Origin: Ornithinibacillus salinisoli | GTDB taxonomy: Bacteria; Bacillota; Bacilli; Bacillales; Amphibacillaceae | Assembly: GCF_042682545.1 (NCBI RefSeq) | Contig: NZ_JBHUHQ010000002.1 | DNA: 64,000 nt | Strand: one strand, 5' to 3' | Shown: positions 52,076-60,911 of the stretch, one piece after another | Layout of the letters: each line of letters begins with the position of its first letter | Numbering within the stretch: the first letter of the stretch is position 1 | Position numbers and translations under genes: made by a program | The notes under the pieces: model-generated | What the model was told of the DNA's origin: nothing | The model's database searches: none | What the model saw: the letters and a program-made list of their open reading frames with translations, nothing else

Positions 52076-53518
52076 TTAACTAGACTTTCCCTCAGCTACC
52101 ATTGCTGCACGCTCCTCAGCAGGAGTCGTCCCTTTGATAAAAAATGCTAATATAAGTGCAATAGCTGACAGTACTGTAGCTACATAGAAACTAACATTAA
52201 CCCCATGAATTTGATCCACTGTAGTAGTTGTATTTCCTGATGCCATTGCCGTACTTGTCATAATCGTAACGAGAATTCCAGTACCTATCGAGGCAGCTAC
52301 CTGACGCATTGTATTATTCATCGCCGTACCGTGTGGTATTAAACGGTTGGGTAATTGGTTTAATCCAGCCGTTGTTGCTGGCATCATAACCATGGAAATC
52401 CCAAACATACGAATGGCAAAAACAACTGTAATATATGTTAAAGATGTAGTAGGTGTTAGCTGAGTATATAAAAAGGAAGTTACCGTTAACAACGATAAAC
52501 CAATAATCACTAGCCAACGTGCCCCAAACCGATCAAATATTCTACCATTGATTGGCGACATGATACCCATTAACAAAGCACCTGGTAAGATAACCAAACC
52601 AGTATCAAGTGGGGAAAAACCTGCCATATTTTGCATATAGATAGGAAGTATCGTCTCAGCGGCAATTAATCCTAGAAATGCAATCATACCAATTACCGTT
52701 GTAATGCGAAATGTCTTGTTTTTAAATACGCGGAATTCTAAAATGGGCTGTTTTAGCTTAAATTGTCTCAAAATAAATGTTGTTAAGGAAATACAGCCTA
52801 CAAGAATAGCGATAATTACTGTCATATTAGTCCAGCCATAATTTCCGGCACTACTAAATCCATATAGCAATCCACCAAATCCAAAGGTTGATAAGATAAT
52901 TGATAAGAAATCGACCTTCGGAAATGTTCTAGTAGTAACGTTTTTCATCACAAAATAAGCTATAATGATATCAATAATCACAAGTGGTAATACGATATAA
53001 AATAATATTTTCCAATGGTATTGTTCGAGTAACCAGCCGGATAGCGTAGGCCCAATCGCTGGGGCAAAACTAATAACTAACCCAACTGTTCCCATTGCAG
53101 CCCCTCTTTTTTCGATCGGAAATATTAATATAAATACCGTCATCATTAATGGTATCATTATTCCTGCACCAGCTGCCTGAATAACTCGGCCTGTCATCAG
53201 CAGGGCAAAGTTCGGTGATAGTGCACATACTACCGTTCCAATGGCGAAGATGCTCATTGCAGTTAGAAACAGTCTTCTTGTTGTAAATGTTTCAATTAAA
53301 AAAGCAGTGATCGGAATCATAATTCCGTTCACTAACATAAAGATTGTCATAACCCACTGTGCTGTATTTTCAGTTATATTCAAATCATCCATAAATATAG
53401 GAATTGCTGGCGCTAATAATGTTTGATTTAAAATTGCCAAAAAGGCTCCAGGCAATAATACAGCAACGATCGGAAAGTTATTCATTTGTTTCATATTTAC
53501 TGATTGATCTTTCTTCAA
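52076..53518 (-). CDS. MFS multidrug exporter, DHA2 (EmrB/LmrB) type
   Basis: Proton-driven drug exporter of 480 residues with 14 predicted helices. Motif A-like segment FTTRRLFLTAMS near 70 and the antiporter motif C region VISFAPAIGPTLSGWLLE near 150 identify the DHA2 family. Start is taken at TTG 53518, nine bases after AAGGAG; an in-frame GTG 27 bases upstream lacks a ribosome site. Transcribed alone; no regulator lies next to it. Confidence 0.87.
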   Translation of the reverse strand: MKKDQSVNMKQMNNFPIVAVLLPGAFLAILNQTLLAPAIPIFMDDLNITENTAQWVMTIFMLVNGIMIPITAFLIETFTTRRLFLTAMSIFAIGTVVCALSPNFALLMTGRVIQAAGAGIMIPLMMTVFILIFPIEKRGAAMGTVGLVISFAPAIGPTLSGWLLEQYHWKILFYIVLPLVIIDIIIAYFVMKNVTTRTFPKVDFLSIILSTFGFGGLLYGFSSAGNYGWTNMTVIIAILVGCISLTTFILRQFKLKQPILEFRVFKNKTFRITTVIGMIAFLGLIAAETILPIYMQNMAGFSPLDTGLVILPGALLMGIMSPINGRIFDRFGARWLVIIGLSLLTVTSFLYTQLTPTTSLTYITVVFAIRMFGISMVMMPATTAGLNQLPNRLIPHGTAMNNTMRQVAASIGTGILVTIMTSTAMASGNTTTTVDQIHGVNVSFYVATVLSAIALILAFFIKGTTPAEERAAMVAEGKSS

Positions 53519-53656
53519 TAGTTTCAACTCCTTCACAGTTGCCACTTTAAATTAATAAGTTGCTGTCAATTTCCAATTATACCATTATCCATTTTTACAA
53601 CCTACAAATAAATACTCATCCATCATTCTAATCATAGTAGCTGGAGTTACTTTTAG

Positions 53657-53839
53657 CCTCTTCATCAATATGTCCCCGTAGAAGGCTATTCTGTAGTACA
53701 GGATAAACTAAGACTAGTAGTTAAAGTTCATTTCAGAGATTCGAGCTACATAAACAATATCCAAGAGATGGGTATTACATATGAAACGTTTGGATTCGAT
53801 CACAACCAACACATTGAATTTGAGGGGTTCGTTAAATGA
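53657..53839 (+). pseudogene. C-terminal remnant of an unidentified gene
   Basis: Open frame of about 60 codons bounded by TAG on the left, with no start codon or ribosome site. Its composition looks like a real protein end (HQYVPVEGYSVVQDKL, then VVKVHFRDSSYINNIQEM and FEGFVK before TGA). I do not recognise the parent family. It is probably the decayed 3' end of a gene, left between two minus-strand genes. Confidence 0.45.
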
Positions 53840-53854
53840 TGATGAAACTAATTG

Positions 53855-53905
53855 AAAAAGCACTAAATCTACCATTAATCGCTGTAGAGAAAGTGCCTTT
53901 TTATA
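53855..53905. terminator. Terminator between the gene remnant and a hydrolase gene
   Basis: Stem GCACT-aaa-TCTAC / GTAGA-ga-AAGTGC (53860-53896) has CTTTTTATATT on the plus strand and CTTTTTCAATT on the minus strand, so it can end transcription both ways. Confidence 0.7.
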
Positions 53906-53908
53906 TTA

Positions 53909-54862
53909 CTAATCTAGTACCTTATTATTGATAAAATGACGAACTCGTTCTTGAAATTCTACTGTCGCAACCTTATTAGCTTTCGTGTGACCTGCATCTG
54001 GAACAATCCACAATTCTTTGTCTCCTCCTGCAGCATCATACAATTCATGTGCCATTTTAGTGGGAACTAGTTCATCAGAATCCCCGTGTATGATCAATAA
54101 TGGTCTTGTATTGTTTTTCACTTGATCCACCGCTGACGCCTCACCAAAGGTATACCCTGCCCTAATTTTCGTAATCACACTTGTTATATCCAGAAGTGGA
54201 AATGTAGGGAGGTGATACAGATGTTTTAACTGGTGACTTAATTCCTCTTTTACAGTTGTGTAGCCACTATCTGCAATAATTCCCTTTACTTCCTGTGGCA
54301 ATTCCTCTCCACTTACCATGAGTACTAAGGATGCTCCCATCGAATTCCCGTGCAATACGATACGTTGCGTTTCGTAATTTTCAATTAACAGATTAATCCA
54401 ATCCTGGTAATCTAATCGATCATGCCAACCATAACCAATATAATCTCCTTCACTCTCTCCGTGTCCGCGAGCATCTGGCATTAATATGTCAAAACCTTGG
54501 TCATAATAAAATTTTACAAGTTCATCCATATGGTCTCGATTACCACGATATCCGTGAGCTAATATAACTGCATTTCCTGTATTTGCTTCATTTTTGATGA
54601 AACCTGCTTTTAATACTAATTCATCAAAGGAGGTTATCTCTAATACCTCCGGACTCTGATTTTTATACCATTTTACTGATTCATCTATAATGGATTGTTC
54701 TTCCTCGCGTACCACAGCATTTACGGTCTCTGACTCTTTGTGAAGTTCTACTTCCGTACCTCGTTTGATTCCTTCATTGTAAAAGTAATTGCCTGCGAAT
54801 AATAATCCAATAAAGACAATCCCAACTATAATTCCCATAATCATAAAAATTCGCTTTTTCAT
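53909..54862 (-). CDS. Membrane-anchored alpha/beta hydrolase (YqkD-like), copy 2
   Basis: Paralogue of the 34778-35737 gene, 317 residues. Same plan: N-terminal anchor (about 4-26), HGYRGNRD near 99, DARGHGESEGDYIGYGWHD near 129, nucleophile elbow GNSMGA near 175, acid in HGDSDELVP near 260 and His in DAGHTKA near 289. The elbow is G-N-S-M-G in place of G-L-S-M-G in copy 1. Start ATG 54862 follows GGTGG; an in-frame GTG nine bases upstream has none. Substrate unknown. Confidence 0.85.
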   Translation of the reverse strand: MKKRIFMIMGIIVGIVFIGLLFAGNYFYNEGIKRGTEVELHKESETVNAVVREEEQSIIDESVKWYKNQSPEVLEITSFDELVLKAGFIKNEANTGNAVILAHGYRGNRDHMDELVKFYYDQGFDILMPDARGHGESEGDYIGYGWHDRLDYQDWINLLIENYETQRIVLHGNSMGASLVLMVSGEELPQEVKGIIADSGYTTVKEELSHQLKHLYHLPTFPLLDITSVITKIRAGYTFGEASAVDQVKNNTRPLLIIHGDSDELVPTKMAHELYDAAGGDKELWIVPDAGHTKANKVATVEFQERVRHFINNKVLD

Positions 54863-55032
54863 CGGTTCCACCCAAATCTACTAGTTCTATTTACCCTTAT
54901 TTTATCACAGAAAGTCCTATTTCATTGGATTTGAAATGAAATTATATTAATTAATTCGAAAAACATTGAATATTACGTTCTGTAAATATAGAATATGAAT
55001 AAGTACAAATTATTTCAATCGAGGTGTTATAT

Positions 55033-56076
55033 ATGGATGTATTACATTTTACAAGCAGGAAGAGAGAGACCTATCATATTCAACTAGAATACTCCCTCTT
55101 ATGGGAATGTGCCTTAGGGATAGCTGCTATTACCAATACCCCAATGATTCATACGTTAGAAAAACCATCAAGTTATTGGCGTAATATCAAGCGTTCCTTA
55201 TCAGAAGAATTAGTAGTGCAACTAGATTTTGTCGAAAAAAATAATACGTGGAAGGCTTTACTTCAATTGTTACATCAGGAAAGATTCTCCGATTTATTGG
55301 AGTTTACTTCATACATAGAAAAACAGTCAGATAACGAGTTAAAATTTATTTGTTTACCTTATATAGGAGCGAACTATCAAACGATTAGAAGCAAGGCTGC
55401 ATCCGGGGAAAAATTAGCGATCAATGAAATGAAACAGTTAACAAACGGAAATGCTTTCTTTCCTCAATATATTGAATTCATTTGTCAAACAGATCCTAGT
55501 TTTCTCAAGGAACATCTTATCCATGTGATGAAAGGTTGGTACGAAGCTGTCATAAAGAAAGAGGAGGAGAATCTCCATGTGATCTTACAAACGGACTATC
55601 ACATGAAAAAACAAATGGCAGAAAAAATGACTCCTGAGGAATTCGTTTCATGGACAACTGGTGGTGTTGCTTATTTGCCAGAACCAAATGTTAGCAACGT
55701 TCTACTAATTCCACAGTTCGTGTATCGACCATGGAATATAGAAGCGGATATCGAAGACACAAAAGTATTTTATTATCCAATAGCCAATGAAAGTATTACA
55801 CCTGATGATCGCTACACACCAAACAACTTTTTAGTGCTAAAGCATAAGGCATTAGGAGATGAGGTTCGAATGCGAATGGTTAAATTACTATTTGAGAAAG
55901 ATCGTACATTACAAGATATCACTGCACAACTAAACATTGGTAAATCTACTATCCACCATCACCTAAAGATCCTTCGATCAGCTAAACTAGTAAAAATTGT
56001 TGATTCAAAATATTCCCTTAAGAGGGATATGATTGACTTCTTACCTGAGGAACTAAACTTATATTTAACGAAGTAG
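55033..56076 (+). CDS. ArsR-type transcriptional regulator with large N-terminal domain
   Basis: Regulator of 347 residues. The C-terminal 85 residues form a winged helix of the ArsR class: LGDEVRMRMVKLLFEKD near 273, then DITAQLNIGKSTIHHHLKIL near 294. The first 260 residues resemble the DUF5937-type domain of such regulators and may sense a ligand. No metal-binding cysteine cluster is visible. ATG 55033 lies seven bases after GAGG. It is followed 35 bases later by an MFS transporter on the same strand, which it probably controls. Confidence 0.82.
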   Translation: MDVLHFTSRKRETYHIQLEYSLLWECALGIAAITNTPMIHTLEKPSSYWRNIKRSLSEELVVQLDFVEKNNTWKALLQLLHQERFSDLLEFTSYIEKQSDNELKFICLPYIGANYQTIRSKAASGEKLAINEMKQLTNGNAFFPQYIEFICQTDPSFLKEHLIHVMKGWYEAVIKKEEENLHVILQTDYHMKKQMAEKMTPEEFVSWTTGGVAYLPEPNVSNVLLIPQFVYRPWNIEADIEDTKVFYYPIANESITPDDRYTPNNFLVLKHKALGDEVRMRMVKLLFEKDRTLQDITAQLNIGKSTIHHHLKILRSAKLVKIVDSKYSLKRDMIDFLPEELNLYLTK

Positions 56077-56111
56077 TATTAGTGTAGGTACGAATAGGGG
56101 ATAGCTGTTTT

Positions 56112-57326
56112 ATGAAGATGAAAAATGATAGCTTTCGTTCGATTTGGATAAGTAGTGCTACCTCAGAATTAGGAGGTGCTTTATTTACTGCTTGTAATTC
56201 CATATTGATATATGAAATAACAGGATCGCCTACTGCATTAGGGTTAGTATGGCTAATATACTACATCCCTTCATTCTTGATGCAGTTATTTATAGGTCCT
56301 TATATCGATCGTTGGAGTCGCAAAACGATCATGATTAGTTGTCAACTTACTCGAATGTTATTAGCTTTGGTATTAATTTGCTCTCTTCTCCTTAATAACT
56401 TTACGATTACTTTTATTTATATCGTGCAAGTTATTGTTGGTATGATCATGCCCATTTTCACACCTGCCAATCAAGCAATATTACCAACGATTTTAAGGAA
56501 AGAACAACTAGTAAAAGCAAACGCATCACTAGAAAGCATACGCCAAGTAATGGCTATTATGGGACCAATTGTATCTGGCATATTTATTGATGTATTGTCG
56601 ATTGTATGGATATTAGTTATTATTTCCATTGCCTTCGCATTAAGTGCCCTCGGACTATTGAAGGTAAATGAAAACTATGAGAAATCAACGATAAGAAAAC
56701 CTTGGATGGAAGAATTTCGTGAAGGACTTCATTCCTATTTTAAACATAAATTAGTCGTATGGCTTGGCATATTTTTTGGATTTGTTCAATTTGGTGTTGG
56801 TGTAACGATTGTTACAACCCTCCCTTATATCACAACGATATTAAATCAATCCTACTCTGCATATGGATTGTTCATGGCAGGATTTCCAATCGGTTATACA
56901 ATTGGGGCATTACTGCATACGAAATTAGGGAAGATTAAAGGTGTGGGAATTCTTTTTTCAGCGTTATTTATTGGTGGTTGTACCTACTTATCTTTAAGTA
57001 TTACTCCTTGGTACTCCCTAGCTATTGTAACGGAAATTATTGCAGGAATGGTAATTGCCATCTTTAATATATATAACATCACACTCATTCAAACGTTAAT
57101 CCCAAATCAACTACTGGGTAAAGTAACCTCTGTTCGTTTATTAATTATGCGGACGATGTTACCATTGGGTATCTTATTTGCAACACTATGCTCACCATTT
57201 ATAAGTATTCGTACTTTGTATTTTGTCATTGGAAGTGTGATCTGCATAACAGCTTTTTGGGGATATTTATATGTAAATAAGAGGCATATAGGCGAACAAC
57301 AGTTATTAACACATGAAGTTAGATGA
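56112..57326 (+). CDS. MFS transporter
   Basis: Twelve-helix facilitator of 404 residues. Motif A appears as GPYIDRWSRKTIMI near 60, and the central loop is near 195-215 (basic/acidic, ENYEKSTIRK). It resembles the macrolide/multidrug exporter branch (MFS_3/enterobactin-exporter-like). AGGGGAT precedes ATG 56112. It shares a transcript with the ArsR-type gene upstream. Substrate unknown. Confidence 0.86.
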   Translation: MKMKNDSFRSIWISSATSELGGALFTACNSILIYEITGSPTALGLVWLIYYIPSFLMQLFIGPYIDRWSRKTIMISCQLTRMLLALVLICSLLLNNFTITFIYIVQVIVGMIMPIFTPANQAILPTILRKEQLVKANASLESIRQVMAIMGPIVSGIFIDVLSIVWILVIISIAFALSALGLLKVNENYEKSTIRKPWMEEFREGLHSYFKHKLVVWLGIFFGFVQFGVGVTIVTTLPYITTILNQSYSAYGLFMAGFPIGYTIGALLHTKLGKIKGVGILFSALFIGGCTYLSLSITPWYSLAIVTEIIAGMVIAIFNIYNITLIQTLIPNQLLGKVTSVRLLIMRTMLPLGILFATLCSPFISIRTLYFVIGSVICITAFWGYLYVNKRHIGEQQLLTHEVR

Positions 57327-57368
57327 TTTGTAGATTGAGTAAGAGGTTGGGGCAATAGTGTTTTAGTC

Positions 57369-57435
57369 AAAGAAAAATCCAAACCATGATTCAAAATTCA
57401 ATTAGAATTCGAATTAGTTTGGATTTTTCTTTGGG
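57369..57435 (+). terminator. Long inverted repeat, probable terminator of the ArsR-MFS operon
   Basis: Perfect 16-bp arms AAAGAAAAATCCAAAC (57369-57384) and GTTTGGATTTTTCTTT (57417-57432) around a 32-base loop that itself contains GAATTC dyads. It acts as a terminator or 3'-end stabiliser. Confidence 0.7.
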
Positions 57436-57690
57436 TTGTTTTCGTACTTTGTTGCTAATCAGATATAGATTGCGAAGTAACGTACTGCTCTTAACACCAC
57501 GACGGAATCTTGCACTGTCTCTCAGGAGTCTTAGTGAAATTCCTCCGACCTTCACTCGTTAAATTGTTGCTTGTGAGCGAATATTTCATTTTATGAGCGA
57601 ATTGCTACTGGAAATCGATATTCTTCAAAAGAAGCTGAAGCCGTGCCCACGGAAAGTTGGATCTGCCGGAGCAATTGCAAAAGTCATGGA
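57436..57690. repeat. Fragments of dispersed intergenic repeats
   Basis: No gene in this stretch. Positions 57565-57610 match 1115-1160 (TTGTGAGCGAATATTTC, ATTTTATGAGCGAAT). Positions 57636-57665 (GAAGCTGAAGCCGTGCCCAC onward, then CTGCCGGAGC) match the inverted copy at 23085-23131. So this is another degraded copy of the compound element. Confidence 0.65.
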
Positions 57691-57697
57691 GGAGTGT

Positions 57698-57940
57698 TTA
57701 AATAATTACAATGCCTCCTATAATAAAAATTAATCCTGTTACAATAACTGTACTTCTTATGAACGCTATAGGAAGTTTTCTAAGAATCCAATTCCAAATT
57801 ACCAAAAGCGGAAATCCTTCATCACCAAGCTCGTTTCTCACCTTAAAATCACTAAAATCCTTTTCTTTTAGTTTGAAGAAGAAAAAAATCAAGGTCGTAA
57901 TTCCCCATAAAATACTTAGAACACCCAATAAGATATTCAT
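57698..57940 (-). CDS. Small two-helix membrane protein
   Basis: Protein of 80 residues with hydrophobic segments at about 2-21 and 58-79 and a polar middle (KEKDFSDFKVRNELGDEG). ATG 57940 has GGGGGA upstream. The longer frame to 58006 has no ribosome site. No family recognised. It lies between a repeat block and a VOC protein gene and appears to be its own transcript. Confidence 0.62.
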   Translation of the reverse strand: MNILLGVLSILWGITTLIFFFFKLKEKDFSDFKVRNELGDEGFPLLVIWNWILRKLPIAFIRSTVIVTGLIFIIGGIVII

Positions 57941-58087
57941 AAAAAATCCCCCTGAATTAAATTTATGAGCACTTTTAGAATAGACTAGATATAAAATATA
58001 TAACAAACACGTTTAAGTCAAGTCCTACATAAGTTCATGATAACATATTACACATAGATCATTCGAAAATTTCTGACTTAAATTATT

Positions 58088-58119
58088 AATAAAAAGAACG
58101 GACTTCATTGTCCGATTCT
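58088..58119 (-). terminator. Terminator of the VOC protein gene
   Basis: GAATCGGAC / GTCC-GTTC with one bulge (58096-58119), followed on the minus strand by TTTTTATT. Confidence 0.65.
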
Positions 58120-58184
58120 CTTAGCACCCATTTCTTTGCAAATATTAACACAGGTTTCTCCACGAATTAGTAATTACTCTCCTA

Positions 58185-58553
58185 TTAACCCCACTCCAAA
58201 AATTCTAACCGATTTCCAAATGGATCTGATACATAAAATCGATTTGCACCTGGTAGATTCTTATCGGAAATGTAATCAATGTTCCTGCTATCTAAGTATT
58301 TCTTCATAGCTTCTATATTTCTGACTCGAATAGCCGGATGCGCTTTCTTAGCTGGAGTAAAAGGCTCTTCTACTCCAATATGGATGTGAACCATACCAGC
58401 TTGAAACCATACCCCTCCACGATTTCGTAATGGCTCTGGTTTTTCTATTTCTTTCAACCCCAAAATTTCACTATAAAAGGTTCGTGCATCATCTTCTTTT
58501 CCAATTGGCGCCGCTAACTGCACATGGTCAAGCCTTTCATATACAAACGACAT
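58185..58553 (-). CDS. VOC/glyoxalase-family protein
   Basis: Small metalloprotein of 122 residues made of two beta-alpha-beta-beta-beta modules. Potential metal ligands are His8 or so in LDHVQLA, the HIHIG pair near 55-57 and Glu in NRLEFLEW near the C-terminus. That pattern fits glyoxalase/dioxygenase/resistance proteins; the substrate cannot be told. Start ATG 58553 follows GAAGAGGGAT; a longer frame lacks a ribosome site. Confidence 0.8.
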   Translation of the reverse strand: MSFVYERLDHVQLAAPIGKEDDARTFYSEILGLKEIEKPEPLRNRGGVWFQAGMVHIHIGVEEPFTPAKKAHPAIRVRNIEAMKKYLDSRNIDYISDKNLPGANRFYVSDPFGNRLEFLEWG

Positions 58554-58662
58554 ATAAGATCCCTCTTCCTTATGTTTGGTATCGACTCTATCATAAGGCA
58601 TTTTCATTTCACTGTATAATACAAAAATATGATCAATTCTGAAAGGATTTGCTTATAGAGGA

Positions 58663-58771
58663 TGTTCAAAAAGTCTGGTAAAAATGACACATCGAATTTC
58701 TTCGTTGGCTTGTTTCTACGCTGCTACGCCGCCTCGAACTTCACGGTCCTTTTCATCCTCCTTTTTGAACA
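58663..58771. repeat. Short element with 11-bp terminal inverted repeats
   Basis: TGTTCAAAAAG (58663-58673) and CTTTTTGAACA (58761-58771) are perfect inverted ends of a 109-bp non-coding unit with a GC-rich middle (GACACATCGAATTTCTTCGT, then CGCTGCTACGCCGCCTCGAA). I recall near-identical units scattered in Bacillaceae genomes. It may be a miniature inverted-repeat element or a RNA hairpin module; no transposase is linked. Confidence 0.7.
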
Positions 58772-59106
58772 CACACTTATATACCAGAAAAAGTTAAAGA
58801 CCAACCTCTAAAAAGAAGTTGGTCTGCCATTTACATATTCACTAGCCACCTATGCCGTACCTTCAAATAAAAAGTTTTAAACCACCACTTCACTAAGTGG
58901 GTGTTTGCAGAAACCTTCTTGCCTTCCGCTCTGTGACGGCACGGCATTTGAGTTTCAATGTAAAACTCCCTATTATCTATTTAGAGGTTAAAACTTAATT
59001 AAATACGAACATCGTAGCTTGTATTTATATATTACTACGCAGAAAGGAATATATCAATGTTAATTCTATCCAATAGTGTAAAATGAGATGATACTCCTAT
59101 CTTCAT
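58772..59106. other. Non-coding intergenic stretch
   Basis: About 330 bases without a supported gene. It holds a hairpin AGACCAAC / GTTGGTCT near 58797-58826 and a CCACTT / AAGTGG hairpin near 58884-58901. Neither is clearly linked to a gene. Confidence 0.5.
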
Positions 59107-59364
59107 CTAGAAAAGTAGTTCATATACCTCAGTTAATTGGTCCACCCTCGTATCATCCCCGACATTTTTTGCATAATTTAACTCTCTCTCAACTATAGAA
59201 TCAAGATAACTCATCTCTTTATCATCCAGATCCTCAGCAAATTGCTCTTCACTTTCATAGTTGTTCTGCTCAATTTTTTGGAAAATTTGTTTACACAAAT
59301 CATTTTCAATATAATTCGCTAGTGACTCACGTAAGTATAACAATGTATCATCGATGATGTTCAC
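59107..59364 (-). CDS. csgA: Forespore protein CsgA family
   Basis: Acidic protein of 85 residues matching, as I recall it, the sigma-G-dependent CsgA family of Bacillus spores: N-terminal TLLYLRESLANYIEN, middle YESEEQFAEDLDDKEMSYLD, and C-terminal LTEVYELLF. Start GTG 59364; the ribosome site AGGA is 11 bases upstream, so the start is a little uncertain. It is transcribed 13 bases after sspL, another spore gene, which supports the assignment. Molecular role is unknown. Not to be confused with curli CsgA. Confidence 0.78.
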   Translation of the reverse strand: MNIIDDTLLYLRESLANYIENDLCKQIFQKIEQNNYESEEQFAEDLDDKEMSYLDSIVERELNYAKNVGDDTRVDQLTEVYELLF

Positions 59365-59377
59365 CTACTTTGAAATC

Positions 59378-59518
59378 CTATATTTTCGTATTCTTTTTTT
59401 TGGAATGTTGCTCTAATTGTGATCTCGGTTGCTGATCTTCAACATCTTCGGTTAATCCCTGTGGATTCACACTTGAATGAACCCGTTTTTTGCTCCAATT
59501 ATCATTTTTTTTACTCAT
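59378..59518 (-). CDS. sspL: Small acid-soluble spore protein L
   Basis: A 46-residue spore protein. Hallmarks of SspL: basic N-terminus SKKNDNWSKKRV, the VNPQG segment, and the end QLEQHSKKKNTK. B. subtilis SspL is 42 residues with VTPQG and KKSNTK in the same places. GGAGGTG precedes ATG 59518. It should be made in the forespore and degraded at germination. It is co-directional with csgA and precedes it. Confidence 0.85.
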   Translation of the reverse strand: MSKKNDNWSKKRVHSSVNPQGLTEDVEDQQPRSQLEQHSKKKNTKI

Positions 59519-59670
59519 GTACCAACACCTCCACATTACATATTATTTCAAAAATAATTGCTATTATCCGTTGCCATCATAAAAAATTGATCTGTCTTCC
59601 GAATCATAATGGATATCATATGGCAAACAATAAATAGATCGTTTAAACTTAATTTAGGAGGTAATGTGGT

Positions 59671-60909
59671 ATGAAACGTTCAATATGTAATATAATCATT
59701 TTGGTGTTAGCGGTATTCTTGTTTGCTTGCCAATCAGAAGATATTTCTTTTACTGATGAAAAACTAGAAGCTGCGATACGTGCAGAAATTGACAAGTCAG
59801 AAGGACAACTTTCTGATGAAGATCTTGATGGGATTACGGAACTTGACTTGTCAGATCAGGAAATAGAAGAACTTAACGGTATTGAAAAATTGGATGAATT
59901 AGAGGTATTATTTCTACAAAATAATAACATTCGCGATTTTTCTGTTTTAGAAAAACTAGATAGCTTAAAAGAAGTAACTATTGCTGGCAACCCTTTTGAT
60001 CAAGACTCTGATGTATTCGTTCACTTAGCTGATCAAGACATCGAAGTTATTACTACATTAGAAGTAGAAGTTGTTGGTACACCTGATGGTCCCGGTGGTT
60101 TTCTCTGGAAAGTAGAAAATGGTACTACAACCGTTTATTTGCAAGGGACCATTCACGCTGCTACAGAAGACTTTTATCCACTTAACGAAAAAATCGAGCA
60201 AGCATATGCCGAATCTGATATTATTGTTCCTGAAATAGACTTAAATAACGTTAATCCGTTTGAAGTACAAGGTATTACGACCGAACTCGCAGCCTATCAG
60301 GACGGCACGACATTACAGGATCACATTCCAGAGGAACTGTTCACAGAGTTAGAAGCAACATTACATGGTCTTGGAATGCCGATTCAAATGCTACAAAATT
60401 TTAAGCCGTGGTTCTTATCTTCAACCATCCAACAGTTAATGATAGAGCAATTAGGTTATACCCACGGTGTTGATGAGTACTTTTTGAATAGAGCAGATCA
60501 GGATAACAAACAAGTAATTGGCTTAGAGACCGTTGAAGAACAGCTAAGCATTTATGCTGATACTTCACATGCCTATCAGGTTCAGATGTTAGAAGACTCA
60601 TTAATCGATATCGAGGAATTTGACCAGCATTTGCAAGAAATGTTTTCCCTGTATAAGGAGGGCAACTCGGATAAATTGTTAGCTTCCTTAACGGACGAAA
60701 ACATGGTAGCTAGTGCGGAAGATCAAGCATTTATGGAAGCATTAAATGATAATCGAAACTATGGTATGGCAGATACTATAAAAGAATTTCTAGAGAAAGA
60801 TAGTGGTGATACATACTTTGTGATTGTCGGTAGTTTACATTTACTATTGGAACCACATATTGTTTCCATTTTGGAAGAAGAGGGCTTTGAGGTAGAACGA
60901 GTTCACTAG
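59671..60909 (+). CDS. Lipoprotein fusing leucine-rich repeats to a TraB/GumN domain
   Basis: Surface lipoprotein of 412 residues. Signal peptide with lipobox LFAC (lipidated Cys20), then leucine-rich repeats at about 50-115 (ITELDLSDQEIEELNG, LEVLFLQNNNI), then a TraB/GumN domain at about 140-412 with its two GxH motifs (QGTIHAATE near 166, VGSLHLLLE near 390) and conserved polar residues. The latter resembles the Tiki-like metalloprotease fold. The enzyme activity is inferred from family features; the LRR part probably binds a partner. GGAGGT precedes the ATG. Single gene. Confidence 0.84.
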   Translation: MKRSICNIIILVLAVFLFACQSEDISFTDEKLEAAIRAEIDKSEGQLSDEDLDGITELDLSDQEIEELNGIEKLDELEVLFLQNNNIRDFSVLEKLDSLKEVTIAGNPFDQDSDVFVHLADQDIEVITTLEVEVVGTPDGPGGFLWKVENGTTTVYLQGTIHAATEDFYPLNEKIEQAYAESDIIVPEIDLNNVNPFEVQGITTELAAYQDGTTLQDHIPEELFTELEATLHGLGMPIQMLQNFKPWFLSSTIQQLMIEQLGYTHGVDEYFLNRADQDNKQVIGLETVEEQLSIYADTSHAYQVQMLEDSLIDIEEFDQHLQEMFSLYKEGNSDKLLASLTDENMVASAEDQAFMEALNDNRNYGMADTIKEFLEKDSGDTYFVIVGSLHLLLEPHIVSILEEEGFEVERVH

Positions 60910-60911
60910 TT

